64,000 nt of DNA, from the IMG/VR virus record IMGVR_UViG_3300005253_000455, positions 1 to 64,000 of that record; one strand, given 5' to 3'. This DNA comes from a virus. Each line of letters opens with the position of its first letter. Position 1 is the stretch's first letter. Both the position numbers and the translations under genes were made by a program. This document shows positions 38,614 to 47,258 of this stretch, piece by piece. Under the pieces are notes generated by a model, which did no database searches, had not been told where the DNA came from, and saw nothing but the letters and a program-made list of their open reading frames with translations.

Positions 38614-38796
38614 CATACTATGTATTATAAATTAGACTATAACACTACCTCAATAGTATCATGCCTAAGTGCTAATGTCAACCCTGATAAGATTAAATAA
38701 ATGCTTAGTGTTTTGGCTCATACTATGCGCCCCAAAGGCTAAGCCTCAAGGCCTAATGGTTCCATTGACAGACTTAGCCCCCTTGGGCATAGTATG
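38614..38796. promoter_or_regulatory. Putative operator cluster, CATA(C/G)TATG
   Basis: The 9-bp near-palindrome CATACTATG occurs at 38614-38622 and 38719-38727, and its reverse CATAGTATG at 38788-38796. One lies just downstream of the P6 start and two upstream. The last two are also the ends of an imperfect inverted repeat with TAAG/CTTA arms inside. This is the layout of a repressor-controlled promoter; the regulator is not identified. Confidence 0.55.
38653..38681 (-). promoter_or_regulatory. Leftward promoter P6
   Basis: Minus strand TTGACA (38681-38676), 17-bp spacer, TACTAT (38658-38653), one mismatch. It would transcribe the genes at 38290, 37683 and 37496 up to terminator Tb. It lacks the 12-bp element of P1-P3 but is surrounded by the CATA(C/G)TATG sites. 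Confidence 0.75.
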
Positions 38797-38943
38797 CGAC
38801 CCCATCTTCATAATACTACTTCACTTTTTCAGCTTTTAGTTGGGGTGGGGTTAGTAGTTTCAAAATTAATAAACTTGAGCCTGTTCATTTTTTGAGCATA
38901 GTTAGTGGGGGAAGGATCTTGGGAGGGTAGGAAAGATGATAAG

Positions 38944-38989
38944 AAAAATCGTCCCGTTTTATTGACAATCCCAGAAATTTCCGTATTAT
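38944..38989 (+). promoter_or_regulatory. Rightward promoter P3 with shared 12-bp upstream element
   Basis: AAAAATCGTCCC at 38944-38955, then TTGACA at 38962-38967, 16-bp spacer, TATTAT at 38984-38989. Starts the structural operon about 60 bases before the terminase small subunit gene. The only rightward member of the P1-P3 class. Confidence 0.8.
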
Positions 38990-39055
38990 GCTATACACCA
39001 AGATGGGTTCAAGCTTATTGTAAGTATTGTTACTTTCTCAAAAGGTAAATCAGAG

Positions 39056-39931
39056 ATGGAAGCCTCAGCAAACATTTCCAAGATCGAAAGACTCTTGGCT
39101 GGACAATTCTCAGGTAACACTGAAAAGATGTTTCAAGCTCTTAAAAGTCAGCTGAAAAAAGAAGCTGTCAAGAAAGAGGATTGTTCTCTTGAAGGTGGAA
39201 CTAATAGAGGCATCTATCTACGAGCCTTCATCAAAGGTTTGAATCAAATTGAGAGAGAAAGACAGAAAGCCTCAGACTTAACAGAAAGTGATAATCTTTA
39301 TTCTTTCCCAACAGGAGGGAATAGTAGTGGGAATGGGAATGGGAACGTGAGTCGGGCAGTTGAACCTCTCGGAGCTTCAATGCACGTTGGAGGAACTTCT
39401 TCTGCCCGACTCTTTTCTTTCCCCATGCCTAGTATTTCCTCTGTAGCCCGACACCTCACTGACTTCACCGAAGTAAAAGTTATCCGCAGTAAACACCTCA
39501 AAATTTTACAACTAGATCTTCAAGGGATTTACTCTCGAAAAGAAATTGCGAGAATGGTAGGCTGTTCAGAACCTACCATTACAAACGTAATTTCCAGCGA
39601 AGCTGTGCAGCAATTCAAAAGGCGAGCACAGTCCCAAATGGAAGATGAATACTCTAGCCTGATGGCTCCAGTTATCTCCGCAATTCGGGAAAGCCTGCAT
39701 CCAGACTTTGCTGATCTACCACTAAGACAAGACACAGCTTTCAAATACCTCAAAACTCAGGGCCGAGGTATTCAAGGTTCTCACATTGAACATAATCACA
39801 GACATACAGTTACAGGAAGGAATGGTGGCCCTATTGAGGTTTCCGATGTGAAACAGAAAATGCTTCAAAAACTCGGTTATTCTCTTGACAAGATTGTTGA
39901 GGCAGACTTCAAAGAGGTTCCAAGTGATTAA
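39056..39931 (+). CDS. terS: Putative terminase small subunit
   Basis: 291 residues. A helix-turn-helix is visible at about 160-185 (GIYSRKEIARMVGCSEPTIT), preceded by a Gly/Asn/Ser linker and followed by a helical domain. First gene of the rightward operon, two genes before the large subunit, as is usual for DNA packaging modules. The small subunit would recognise the packaging site. Motif and position agree; family not certain. Confidence 0.7.
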   Translation: MEASANISKIERLLAGQFSGNTEKMFQALKSQLKKEAVKKEDCSLEGGTNRGIYLRAFIKGLNQIERERQKASDLTESDNLYSFPTGGNSSGNGNGNVSRAVEPLGASMHVGGTSSARLFSFPMPSISSVARHLTDFTEVKVIRSKHLKILQLDLQGIYSRKEIARMVGCSEPTITNVISSEAVQQFKRRAQSQMEDEYSSLMAPVISAIRESLHPDFADLPLRQDTAFKYLKTQGRGIQGSHIEHNHRHTVTGRNGGPIEVSDVKQKMLQKLGYSLDKIVEADFKEVPSD

Positions 39932-40646
39932 GAATATACAAGATTTTAGTGAAGGCATTAATACGCTGGGAGAAGATGGTATTATAGAAGCTATCTTCAA
40001 ACAGATTGGGACAGAAAGTAAATACTATGTTGAGTTTGGAATCACTGATGGTTGGGGTGATAATACTCGAGTTTTAAAGGAGAAAGAAAACTGGAATGGT
40101 CTATGGATGGACTGGAATAAAATAACCCCAGTTTTTGAAGTGAATAAACAAGGGATGCCTAATGGGATTCAAATAGGGGAAAGAGATAAATCTCCAGATG
40201 TAAAAATTCATACAATAACTGCTGAGAATATCAATTCATTATTTCAAAAGTATGAAGTTCCTAAATCTTTTGATCTCTTAGTGATAGATGTTGATTTCAA
40301 TGACTTTTATCTCTGGAAAGCCTTAATTGATTATGAACCTCGTGTGGTGATGATAGAATATAATGCCTGTTATCCTCCACCAGTTTCTATAGTTATAAAG
40401 TATGAACCAGAGACTATCGCAAATACTGATATGTATTTTGGGGCAAGTTTCTGCGCAATGGTTAAATTAGGAAAGGAAAAAGGTTACACAGCAATTGGCT
40501 GTGACCTTTCCGGTTCTAATATCTTCTTTATAAGAGACGATCTCGTAGAAGGTAATTTTACGGTTCCCGAGAACTCCAGCTCTCTTTACCAAGCACCTAT
40601 TTATATATTTCCTCCTCCGACAAGTAGACCAATGCTGGAGTATTAA
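39924..40646 (+). CDS. FkbM-like SAM-dependent methyltransferase
   Basis: 240 residues from GTG 39924, which follows AAAGAGGTTCCAA and overlaps the upstream stop. YYVEFGITDGWGDNT near residue 35 fits the SAM-binding motif I of FkbM-type methyltransferases (V-E/D-x-G-x-x-D-G ... NT), and WNGLWMDWNK the following acidic strand. FDLLVIDVDFNDFYLW corresponds to motif IV. Such enzymes O-methylate sugars. An odd tenant between the two terminase genes; probably a moron. Confidence 0.65.
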   Translation: MIKNIQDFSEGINTLGEDGIIEAIFKQIGTESKYYVEFGITDGWGDNTRVLKEKENWNGLWMDWNKITPVFEVNKQGMPNGIQIGERDKSPDVKIHTITAENINSLFQKYEVPKSFDLLVIDVDFNDFYLWKALIDYEPRVVMIEYNACYPPPVSIVIKYEPETIANTDMYFGASFCAMVKLGKEKGYTAIGCDLSGSNIFFIRDDLVEGNFTVPENSSSLYQAPIYIFPPPTSRPMLEY

Positions 40647-40648
40647 TC

Positions 40649-41575
40649 ATGGAAATAGATAATAAAGCTTTATTCGAGAGGGTTCAATCCTTTGATGGAA
40701 TTTCGGTATTATCCAGAGAGTTCACTGACTCCCCATTTACAGCTTTTTATCCCGACCGTTTGGATGAAATAGAAATTCATATCTCTGGGCACGGGATTGG
40801 TGATGCTATGAGGATTGCAGCCGCTCATAAAGAACGGATGGACCCGACAAAAAAGCAAATTGTTTTAGTTGAGGATACTCCTAGAACAGGGATGATTGCA
40901 ATTGCAAACTTCTCTTTCGTCGATTATGTAATTGGTATCCCTAGTGAGTATTGGAGATTCAGTCCAAGCCCGAATCGATGTCTTTGGTTACTTGAAACTG
41001 TCGGGCTAGAACAACATGATTATCTAGTTGCTCTTATCTTTGGAACAAGTACTGAGGGAGAGATTAGATTAGAACTTGAGGATCTTAGAGTTCAAGAAGC
41101 TTCTGTTGAACTTCCAGAAAAATATGCAGTTATCCAACCGACTACAACGCTGTTTAAAGGTTGGTCATTAGACTTCACAGAGGTAAATAAATTGATTTGG
41201 GAGAACTTGAATCTTCCAATCATCCTAATGGGAAGTAAAGAAGATAAAGACTTGGTTCCTGATATTGAAGCAGACCTTGATTTACGAGGAGTAGTAGGTC
41301 TTGAAGAATCTATTTGGATTACAATAACTGCTGACTTTGTTGCAGCTATTGAGTCCTGGTCTACAAATGCTTCTGCCACATTCGGAGTGAAATCATTAGT
41401 CTTTTGCAGCCCCGAGACAATGGATATTCATAAACTAAGATGGAATGAATATTGGAAAACTCCGCTTGAAATGGTCTTGTTCCATTGGTCAGAAAATAAG
41501 GTACATAATAATATTGATTCAAAACAGCTTAATCAATATTTTGATGGAATTAATCAGGGTTTTTCAGGAAAATAA
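40649..41575 (+). CDS. Glycosyltransferase family 9-like protein
   Basis: 308 residues. GHGIGDAMRIAAAH near residue 48 resembles the Gly-x-Gly-D loop of heptosyltransferase-type GT-B enzymes, and YAVIQPTTTLFKGWSLDF plus LPIILMGSKEDKDL and AIESWSTNASATFG match the donor half (the S-x-x-x-H/N-x-A pattern). It should act on a nucleotide sugar. Starts 3 bases after the methyltransferase stop, so the two form a pair inside the packaging module. Confidence 0.65.
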   Translation: MEIDNKALFERVQSFDGISVLSREFTDSPFTAFYPDRLDEIEIHISGHGIGDAMRIAAAHKERMDPTKKQIVLVEDTPRTGMIAIANFSFVDYVIGIPSEYWRFSPSPNRCLWLLETVGLEQHDYLVALIFGTSTEGEIRLELEDLRVQEASVELPEKYAVIQPTTTLFKGWSLDFTEVNKLIWENLNLPIILMGSKEDKDLVPDIEADLDLRGVVGLEESIWITITADFVAAIESWSTNASATFGVKSLVFCSPETMDIHKLRWNEYWKTPLEMVLFHWSENKVHNNIDSKQLNQYFDGINQGFSGK

Positions 41576-41585
41576 TGGGAAATAA

Positions 41586-44099
41586 ATGGAAACTCAGGCA
41601 ACACAAAATGTTGATTTCACGGAACTGATTAACAACCTTCCTATCCGTAAAATCAAGAAAATGGTTGGGGATGAAGCTTTCTTCGATTATCTCCAAACAC
41701 TTCCAGATCATACAGTAGAGGATTTACTTTATGACTGGAGAAGCTGGGCAAGGCCGGAGCAAATCTCCCCGCCTGGTCTTTGGAGTATCTGGCTTTATCT
41801 TGCAGGAAGAGGAAGTGGGAAAGCTCTTGCTCTTGATACTCCTATTCCAACAATGGAAGGTTGGAAATCAATGGGTTCTTTAATTCCTGGAGATGTTATT
41901 TTTGATGAATCTGGAAAACAATGCAAAGTTCTTGAAGCTTATCCAGTTCAATATAATAAATCTTGTTATAATGTGCATTTTTCAGATGGAGCAAAAATAA
42001 CTGCTGATGCTGAGCATCTTTGGTTTACAGAGGATAAGGCTTCTCGAAAAGGTGAAGCTAGAAGAATTGGAGGGGGAACTGTTCCACAAAGAATGCCAAC
42101 CCGATTTCCTCAGATAAGAACAACTGAGGAAATTCTCTCTACCATCTCAATACCAAGAAGTGATGGAGCCTTTGAATTAAATCACTCAATTCCTGTTGCC
42201 AAGGCTTTAAGTTGTAATTTACAATATCTTCTGATCGACCCTTATTTTCTCGGTATTTGGTTAGGAGATGGTGATTCAAAAAGTTCTGCTATAACGACAG
42301 AAGATCCAGAAATTTTAGAAGAAATTCTAAATGTTGGATATCCTATTGAGAAACTAAATACTCCATCAAATAATAGATATACAATTGGGACTGTTGAATC
42401 AGAAAGAGATGGGGTTGGGAGATTTACTCGAAATACCTCTATTCATTCTTTTCTTAAAGATTTAAATGTTCTAAACAATAAACACATTCCCCAAATTTAT
42501 TTGAGGGCATCTAAATCTCAAAGACTTGCTCTTCTTCAAGGTTTAATGGATTCCGATGGTTATATAGATGGAGGTGGAACTTGTGAATTTACCTCAACAA
42601 AAGAAAGGCTTGCTCTAGAAACTTGGGAACTTTGTTTATCTCTTGGTTTAAAAGCTACCATTGCAGTTGGAAGAGCAATGCTTTATGGTAAAGATTGTGG
42701 CCCAAAATACAGAGTTTGTTTCACAACTTACAAAACAACTCCAGTTTTTAGACTTTCTCGAAAGTTAAACAGATTAAAAGAACCAGGGAAACAAGCTAAG
42801 AGACAATCTCGAAGATATATAAAAGCTGTGATAAAAACTGAATCTGTCCCGGTTCGTTGTATAACTGTTGATTCTCCATCGAATCTTTTCCTTGCTGGTT
42901 GGCAGATGATTCCAACACATAATACTAGAGCAGGAGCAGAATGGATCAAAGAAAGAGTCGAGAAAGGGGATGCCCGATTCATAGCCCTAGTCTCTCAGTC
43001 AGCGGCGGACGCACGTGACGTCATGGTTGAGGGAGAGTCGGGCATCCTTTCTGTATATCCAGATGGAAAGAAGCCAAAGTATGAACCTTCAAAAAGAAGA
43101 ATAGTTTGGCCAAACGGAGCGCAGGCAACGATTTACACAGCTGAAGACCCTGATCAACTTCGAGGCCCGAATCATGATACAGCATGGGCTGATGAGATTG
43201 CAGCCTTCCGACACCTCGATGATCTTTGGTCAAACTTAATGTTAGGGCTCAGGCTCGGTGATTCTAAATGTTTCATTTCTACTACGCCTCGGGCGATCAA
43301 ATTCATCAAGGATTTAATTATAAGATCTATCAATCTTGATGCTAATAAAGAACTAAACACTCTGGAGAAATTCCCAGAAGATAGAATCCGTGACACGTTT
43401 GTAACAAAAGGAACTACCTATGATAATAAGGAGAATTTGAGCAAGACGTTCATGAATCAAATCATTACCCAATATGAGGGAACAAGACTTGGTCAACAAG
43501 AACTTCTTGCTCAAATCCTTCAAGATGTAGAAGGGGCTCTTTGGAATCGAGAACTTCTATCTGCAAATCGAGTTAAAGCAGATGAAATAAGAACTGAAGA
43601 TTTAACTAAGATAATAGTCGCAATTGACCCAACTGTTGCAAAAGCTGAGAATGCAACAGAGACTGGAATTATAGTAATGGGGAAACACAAGAATGGTCAT
43701 GGTTATACTATGGCAGATAGAAGTCTTGTTGCTAGCCCCGATGGTTGGGCCAAAGCCGCTGTTGCAGCTTATGAGGCTTATGAAGCTGATAAGATAGTAG
43801 CAGAAAAGAATAATGGCGGTGAGATGGTTTCTTTAACTATTGGAACTGTCAATGACAAAATACCTGTAAAACTTGTTTGGGCAAGTCGGGGAAAAATAAC
43901 AAGAGCTGAGCCGGTTGCTGCTCTCGATGAACAACATAAACTCCATTTAGTAGGTGAGTTCTCGAAACTTGAAGATGAACTTTGTACCTATGATGGAGAG
44001 GGTGATTCACCTAATAGGCTTGATGCTTATGTATGGGCCGCCACAGAGTTGTTCCTTGGGAAGAGGCGCAGCAGAGGCTTAGTCTTTGGTAGAGGTTAA
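41586..44099 (+). CDS. terL: Terminase large subunit interrupted by an intein
   Basis: 837 residues as encoded, about 470 after splicing. The N-extein ends GRGSGK at residue 79 and the C-extein resumes TRAGAEW, so the intein splits the Walker A motif and the precursor cannot bind ATP until it splices. TAWADEIA is Walker B; IVAIDPTV and the later D-A-Y-V-W-A are nuclease residues. The enzyme packages DNA into the prohead. Stop is 3 bases before the portal gene. Confidence 0.93.
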   Translation: METQATQNVDFTELINNLPIRKIKKMVGDEAFFDYLQTLPDHTVEDLLYDWRSWARPEQISPPGLWSIWLYLAGRGSGKALALDTPIPTMEGWKSMGSLIPGDVIFDESGKQCKVLEAYPVQYNKSCYNVHFSDGAKITADAEHLWFTEDKASRKGEARRIGGGTVPQRMPTRFPQIRTTEEILSTISIPRSDGAFELNHSIPVAKALSCNLQYLLIDPYFLGIWLGDGDSKSSAITTEDPEILEEILNVGYPIEKLNTPSNNRYTIGTVESERDGVGRFTRNTSIHSFLKDLNVLNNKHIPQIYLRASKSQRLALLQGLMDSDGYIDGGGTCEFTSTKERLALETWELCLSLGLKATIAVGRAMLYGKDCGPKYRVCFTTYKTTPVFRLSRKLNRLKEPGKQAKRQSRRYIKAVIKTESVPVRCITVDSPSNLFLAGWQMIPTHNTRAGAEWIKERVEKGDARFIALVSQSAADARDVMVEGESGILSVYPDGKKPKYEPSKRRIVWPNGAQATIYTAEDPDQLRGPNHDTAWADEIAAFRHLDDLWSNLMLGLRLGDSKCFISTTPRAIKFIKDLIIRSINLDANKELNTLEKFPEDRIRDTFVTKGTTYDNKENLSKTFMNQIITQYEGTRLGQQELLAQILQDVEGALWNRELLSANRVKADEIRTEDLTKIIVAIDPTVAKAENATETGIIVMGKHKNGHGYTMADRSLVASPDGWAKAAVAAYEAYEADKIVAEKNNGGEMVSLTIGTVNDKIPVKLVWASRGKITRAEPVAALDEQHKLHLVGEFSKLEDELCTYDGEGDSPNRLDAYVWAATELFLGKRRSRGLVFGRG
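41823..42923 (+). mobile_element. Class 3 intein with LAGLIDADG endonuclease in terL
   Basis: 367 residues, from Ala (GCT 41823) to Asn (AAT 42921). Position 1 is Ala rather than Cys or Ser. Block B has DAEHLWFT with Trp, block F VRCITVD with Cys, and block G IPTHN with Thr before His-Asn: this is the W-C-T triplet that marks class 3 inteins, which splice through the internal Cys. Between the splicing halves are two LAGLIDADG motifs, LGIWLGDGD and LLQGLMDSDG, so the element looks able to home. Confidence 0.9.
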
Positions 44100-44102
44100 A
44101 AG

Positions 44103-45617
44103 ATGGCAGAAGAAAGAACAGAAGAAAGAACAGAAGAAGTAAAAGCTGATGGGAATGGCTCAGAGGCTACTTTGAGTTTGAACAAAGGGCAGCTGAGAGC
44201 CTTGACTACGAGCCTAATAACTCGGGGCCGCCTTGCAGCTGAACTTGGCCAAACTTATGCGGGCAATCGAGACGTTTATGAAGTTCTTGGGTATGACAAG
44301 ACTTTAACTTTTGAGATGCTTGAGGCCCGATATAAGCGTGAGCATATTGCAAAGAGAATAGTCAATGCACCAGCAGCAGCCACTTGGAATAATCCTCCTG
44401 AAATCGTGCCAAAAGAAGATGGGGATAATAAAAGGAAGGGCAAAGAATTCTTGGAAATTTGGGAAAAGTTAATCAATCGCATCCACTTGTATTCAAAGAT
44501 TGAACGTGCAGATAAACTGGCGGGAATAGGTGAATTTGGCATTCTCTTAATTGGCCTTCGTGGTGGGGGTTCCCTTGAACATCCAGTATCCCGAAAGTTT
44601 ACAGCTGATGATCTGATGTATCTTTCTCCTTTCTCTCAAAAGGCTGCAACGGTTGAAACCTTCAGCCAAGATCCAACAAATGAAAGATTTGGAGAGCCTG
44701 ACCATTACAGAATACAAACTGGAAAGAATCTTGAGAATTTCAGAAGCTTTCAAGTAAAAACTCATTGGTCTCGAGTTATCCACCTAGCTGATGGCTTGCT
44801 TGAAAATGAAGTTTATGGAACTCCCCGCCTTGAGGCAGTTTTCAACCTTTTCAATGATCTTGCAAAAGTAGTGGGTGGCTCTGCTGAATTTTACTGGAGA
44901 ATTGCAGATCGTGGGCTTCATGCAGATATTACAGATCCAGAAGCAGAATTTGGGGAAGAGGATGAGAAAGCTCTTTCTACTGAAATCTCCAATTACATCC
45001 ATGGTCTTGATAGAGTCCTACAAACTCGTGGTGTTACTGTAAAGAGTCTTGGAGCAGAAACAGCAGACCCTCGTGGGCCTTTCCAGAATATAATCTCTTT
45101 GATTGCAGGTGCTTCTGGAATCCCACAAAGACTTCTTATGGGAAGTGAGAAAGGTCAATTGGCTTCTTCTCAAGACAAAGCAAGTTGGAACTCAGTGATA
45201 GAAGAAAGACAGCGCCTCTATGCTGAGCCTTATATTCTTCGTCCCTTTGTCGATAGATTAATTAAATGGGACATGCTTCCTGATATTGAGTATGAGGTCA
45301 GATGGCCTGTTGTCTTTCCACAGACTGAGGAAGAACGTTCTATCATTGCTGTTAGGATTTCAAGTGCCGCGAATAATATGGCCAAAGCTAAATCTCAAGG
45401 CGGGAAAGTAATCGCAGACAAGGAATTCAGAGATAAATATCTAGGCCTTAAAGATGAAGCTGAGATTCCTGAATTAGAAGAAGCTGAAAGAAAACAAAAA
45501 GAATTGGATGCTGAAATGAAGAAACAAGGAATAGTTCCTGGGATGCCGATTCCTGGAGAAGAAGGCAAAGAAGATGAGGGAGATAAAGATGAACAGGGTA
45601 ACACAGGAGATGCGTGA
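44103..45617 (+). CDS. Portal protein (DUF1073-like)
   Basis: 504 residues. ARYKREHIAKRIVNAPAAAT, ERADKLAGIGEFGILLIGL and FQNIISLIAGASGIPQRLLMG are blocks I associate with the DUF1073 family of phage portals. The C-terminal 50 residues are acidic and Lys/Glu-rich. It forms the dodecameric channel at the capsid vertex for DNA entry and tail attachment. Position after terL fits. Confidence 0.85.
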   Translation: MAEERTEERTEEVKADGNGSEATLSLNKGQLRALTTSLITRGRLAAELGQTYAGNRDVYEVLGYDKTLTFEMLEARYKREHIAKRIVNAPAAATWNNPPEIVPKEDGDNKRKGKEFLEIWEKLINRIHLYSKIERADKLAGIGEFGILLIGLRGGGSLEHPVSRKFTADDLMYLSPFSQKAATVETFSQDPTNERFGEPDHYRIQTGKNLENFRSFQVKTHWSRVIHLADGLLENEVYGTPRLEAVFNLFNDLAKVVGGSAEFYWRIADRGLHADITDPEAEFGEEDEKALSTEISNYIHGLDRVLQTRGVTVKSLGAETADPRGPFQNIISLIAGASGIPQRLLMGSEKGQLASSQDKASWNSVIEERQRLYAEPYILRPFVDRLIKWDMLPDIEYEVRWPVVFPQTEEERSIIAVRISSAANNMAKAKSQGGKVIADKEFRDKYLGLKDEAEIPELEEAERKQKELDAEMKKQGIVPGMPIPGEEGKEDEGDKDEQGNTGDA

Positions 45618-45702
45618 TAGAGCATGGCTTAAAGTAATGCACTATAGAAACCGTGCTCTCTTTGTAAGAATTCGAATTCTTGAAAAACGACTTTGGGGAT
45701 AA
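45610..45702 (+). CDS. Possible small basic protein, 30 aa
   Basis: ATG 45610 overlaps the end of the portal gene by 8 bases and reads RDRAWLKVMHYRNRALFVRI, then RILEKRLWG. Very basic. Upstream GGAG is directly next to the ATG, so initiation would rely on coupling. It fills the gap before the protease gene. Confidence 0.4.
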   Translation: MRDRAWLKVMHYRNRALFVRIRILEKRLWG

Positions 45703-45707
45703 ATAAC

Positions 45708-47258
45708 ATGAGAATAATGAAAGCAGCCACTGAGACTGTCCGACAGGAGACTTTTCAGGGCCGAGAATTTACAGTGGTTCCTGTCATTGCTCTCATTGAA
45801 GGAGTTATGCACGCGGCTAACTCATCGCAACCTGAACTTATCAAAGCCTCTGAGTTTGAGCCTGCTACCTGGAATGGTCGTCCTATTACCTTTGGGCACC
45901 CTGCTATAGGTGAAGTTCTAGTATCTGCAGCTGCTTCTCCTGAGGTTTTCGAGAAGGTAGCAGTTGGAACAATCTTCAACGCAACAATCATTAATGGTCA
46001 GAAGCTTCGGGTTGAGGCTTGGATTGATAATGAGAAGGTTGAAGATCAAGGAGAAGAAGCTGTTAAGGCTTTTGAAAGGCTCAAAGCAGGCGAAGCCATG
46101 GAGGTTTCCACAGGTTATTTTGCGGACACTGTTGCAGAGTCTGGCAAGTTCAATGGAGAAACTTTTGAGGCTATCCAGAAGGATATTAAACCAGATCACT
46201 TAGCTATTCTTCTTGGAGAAGATATTGGGGCCTGTTCTCTTGAAGATGGCTGTGGAACAAACAGAGTCAATTCAATCAGCTTTGAGAATTTCATGCAAGT
46301 TTGTGATCTCTCAAAAGAGCAAGTTGAAGTAGTGATTACTACGAACCAGGCCCAAAATGGAGAGACAACTTGGTATCCAGGAATTACTGGTTCAGTTGAA
46401 CCGGCAGAAGAAAAAAACAAAAACCTTTCAAAGATTCTCGCTAATTTGGAACTAAGATATAATGGTGAAATCTCTGATATGGATGTTCGAAGTGCTATCT
46501 CGTCAGCACTAGAAGCTAAGGGCGAGTTTTTCTGGAGTGTAGTTGCGGTGTTCCAAAGCAACTTCGTTTATGAGAAAGATTTTGGAACACTTAAAAGACG
46601 GGAGTATTCAATAGCAGAAGATGGAACGGTATCTCTTTCGGATGAAAGTGAAATCGTCCGACCTGTTACTGAATTTATACCTGTAAAAACCAATCAGGAG
46701 ACAGAAATGTCAAAGAAAGATGAAATGATCAAGGATCTCATTGCAAATGAGGCAACTCAATTCGCGGAAGGTGATCGAGAATTCTTGTCTACTTTGGATG
46801 AGACCAAACTCGGAATTTTGGCTCCAGTTGTGGTTGAAGCTGAGAAAGAAGGTGAGGATGAAGAAGCTGCAAAAGCAAAAGCAGTTGCTGAGGCCAAAAC
46901 TGAAACCGAGGAAGAAAAAGAATCTCAAGAGGTGAAAGATCCTGTGACAACTGAAGAATTCATCGCAGGTGCTCCTGAAGAGATTCAAGAAGTTCTGAAC
47001 CAAGGAGTAAGGTTGCAGAAAAAGCAACGTTCAACCTTTGTGAAAGCTATCACGAGTAATCAAGCTTCTGGTTTCACCGAAGAAGATTTGAAAGATTACT
47101 CAATGGAGCATCTTGAGAAACTGGCGCGAGCAACTGCCCCGAATGATTTCTCAATAAGAAGCAATCCTGTTTCCAATTTGGAAGATGATGCAGGAAAAAT
47201 TCCTTCGGCCCGACCTATCTGGGATCCGAAAGGTCAGAAAGTGAAACAAGCTTCTTAG
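45708..47258 (+). CDS. Prohead protease/scaffold fusion (DUF2213-like)
   Basis: 516 residues from ATG 45708, after TTTGGGGATAAATAAC. Residues 1-170 fit DUF2213 proteins (WNGRPITFGHP, HLAILLGEDIGACSLEDG), seen between portal and capsid genes and thought to be maturation proteases. Residues 334-516 are Glu/Lys/Ala-rich and helical, like scaffolding proteins. An in-frame internal start (46707) could release the scaffold part. It helps assemble and mature the prohead. Confidence 0.75.
   Translation: MRIMKAATETVRQETFQGREFTVVPVIALIEGVMHAANSSQPELIKASEFEPATWNGRPITFGHPAIGEVLVSAAASPEVFEKVAVGTIFNATIINGQKLRVEAWIDNEKVEDQGEEAVKAFERLKAGEAMEVSTGYFADTVAESGKFNGETFEAIQKDIKPDHLAILLGEDIGACSLEDGCGTNRVNSISFENFMQVCDLSKEQVEVVITTNQAQNGETTWYPGITGSVEPAEEKNKNLSKILANLELRYNGEISDMDVRSAISSALEAKGEFFWSVVAVFQSNFVYEKDFGTLKRREYSIAEDGTVSLSDESEIVRPVTEFIPVKTNQETEMSKKDEMIKDLIANEATQFAEGDREFLSTLDETKLGILAPVVVEAEKEGEDEEAAKAKAVAEAKTETEEEKESQEVKDPVTTEEFIAGAPEEIQEVLNQGVRLQKKQRSTFVKAITSNQASGFTEEDLKDYSMEHLEKLARATAPNDFSIRSNPVSNLEDDAGKIPSARPIWDPKGQKVKQAS
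46707..47258 (+). CDS. Predicted nested scaffold protein (internal in-frame start)
   Basis: ATG 46707 lies in the frame of the gene above and is preceded by CAGGAGACAGAA, a ribosome site as good as those of separate genes here. It would give 183 residues (SKKDEMIKDLIANEATQFAE ...), mostly charged helix. Lambda C/Nu3 uses the same arrangement. Inferred from the ribosome site and composition. Confidence 0.6.
   Translation: MSKKDEMIKDLIANEATQFAEGDREFLSTLDETKLGILAPVVVEAEKEGEDEEAAKAKAVAEAKTETEEEKESQEVKDPVTTEEFIAGAPEEIQEVLNQGVRLQKKQRSTFVKAITSNQASGFTEEDLKDYSMEHLEKLARATAPNDFSIRSNPVSNLEDDAGKIPSARPIWDPKGQKVKQAS

Larger units (their letters stand above)
38291..39055. other. Divergent control region, about 765 bp without genes
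   Basis: No supported gene. Contains leftward promoter P6 (38653-38681), rightward promoter P3 (38944-38989), three CATA(C/G)TATG palindromes (38614-38622, 38719-38727, 38788-38796), a palindrome at 38369-38383 (CATACATAACGTATG) and a long imperfect inverted repeat from 38719 to 38796. It separates early leftward from structural rightward transcription. Confidence 0.75.
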
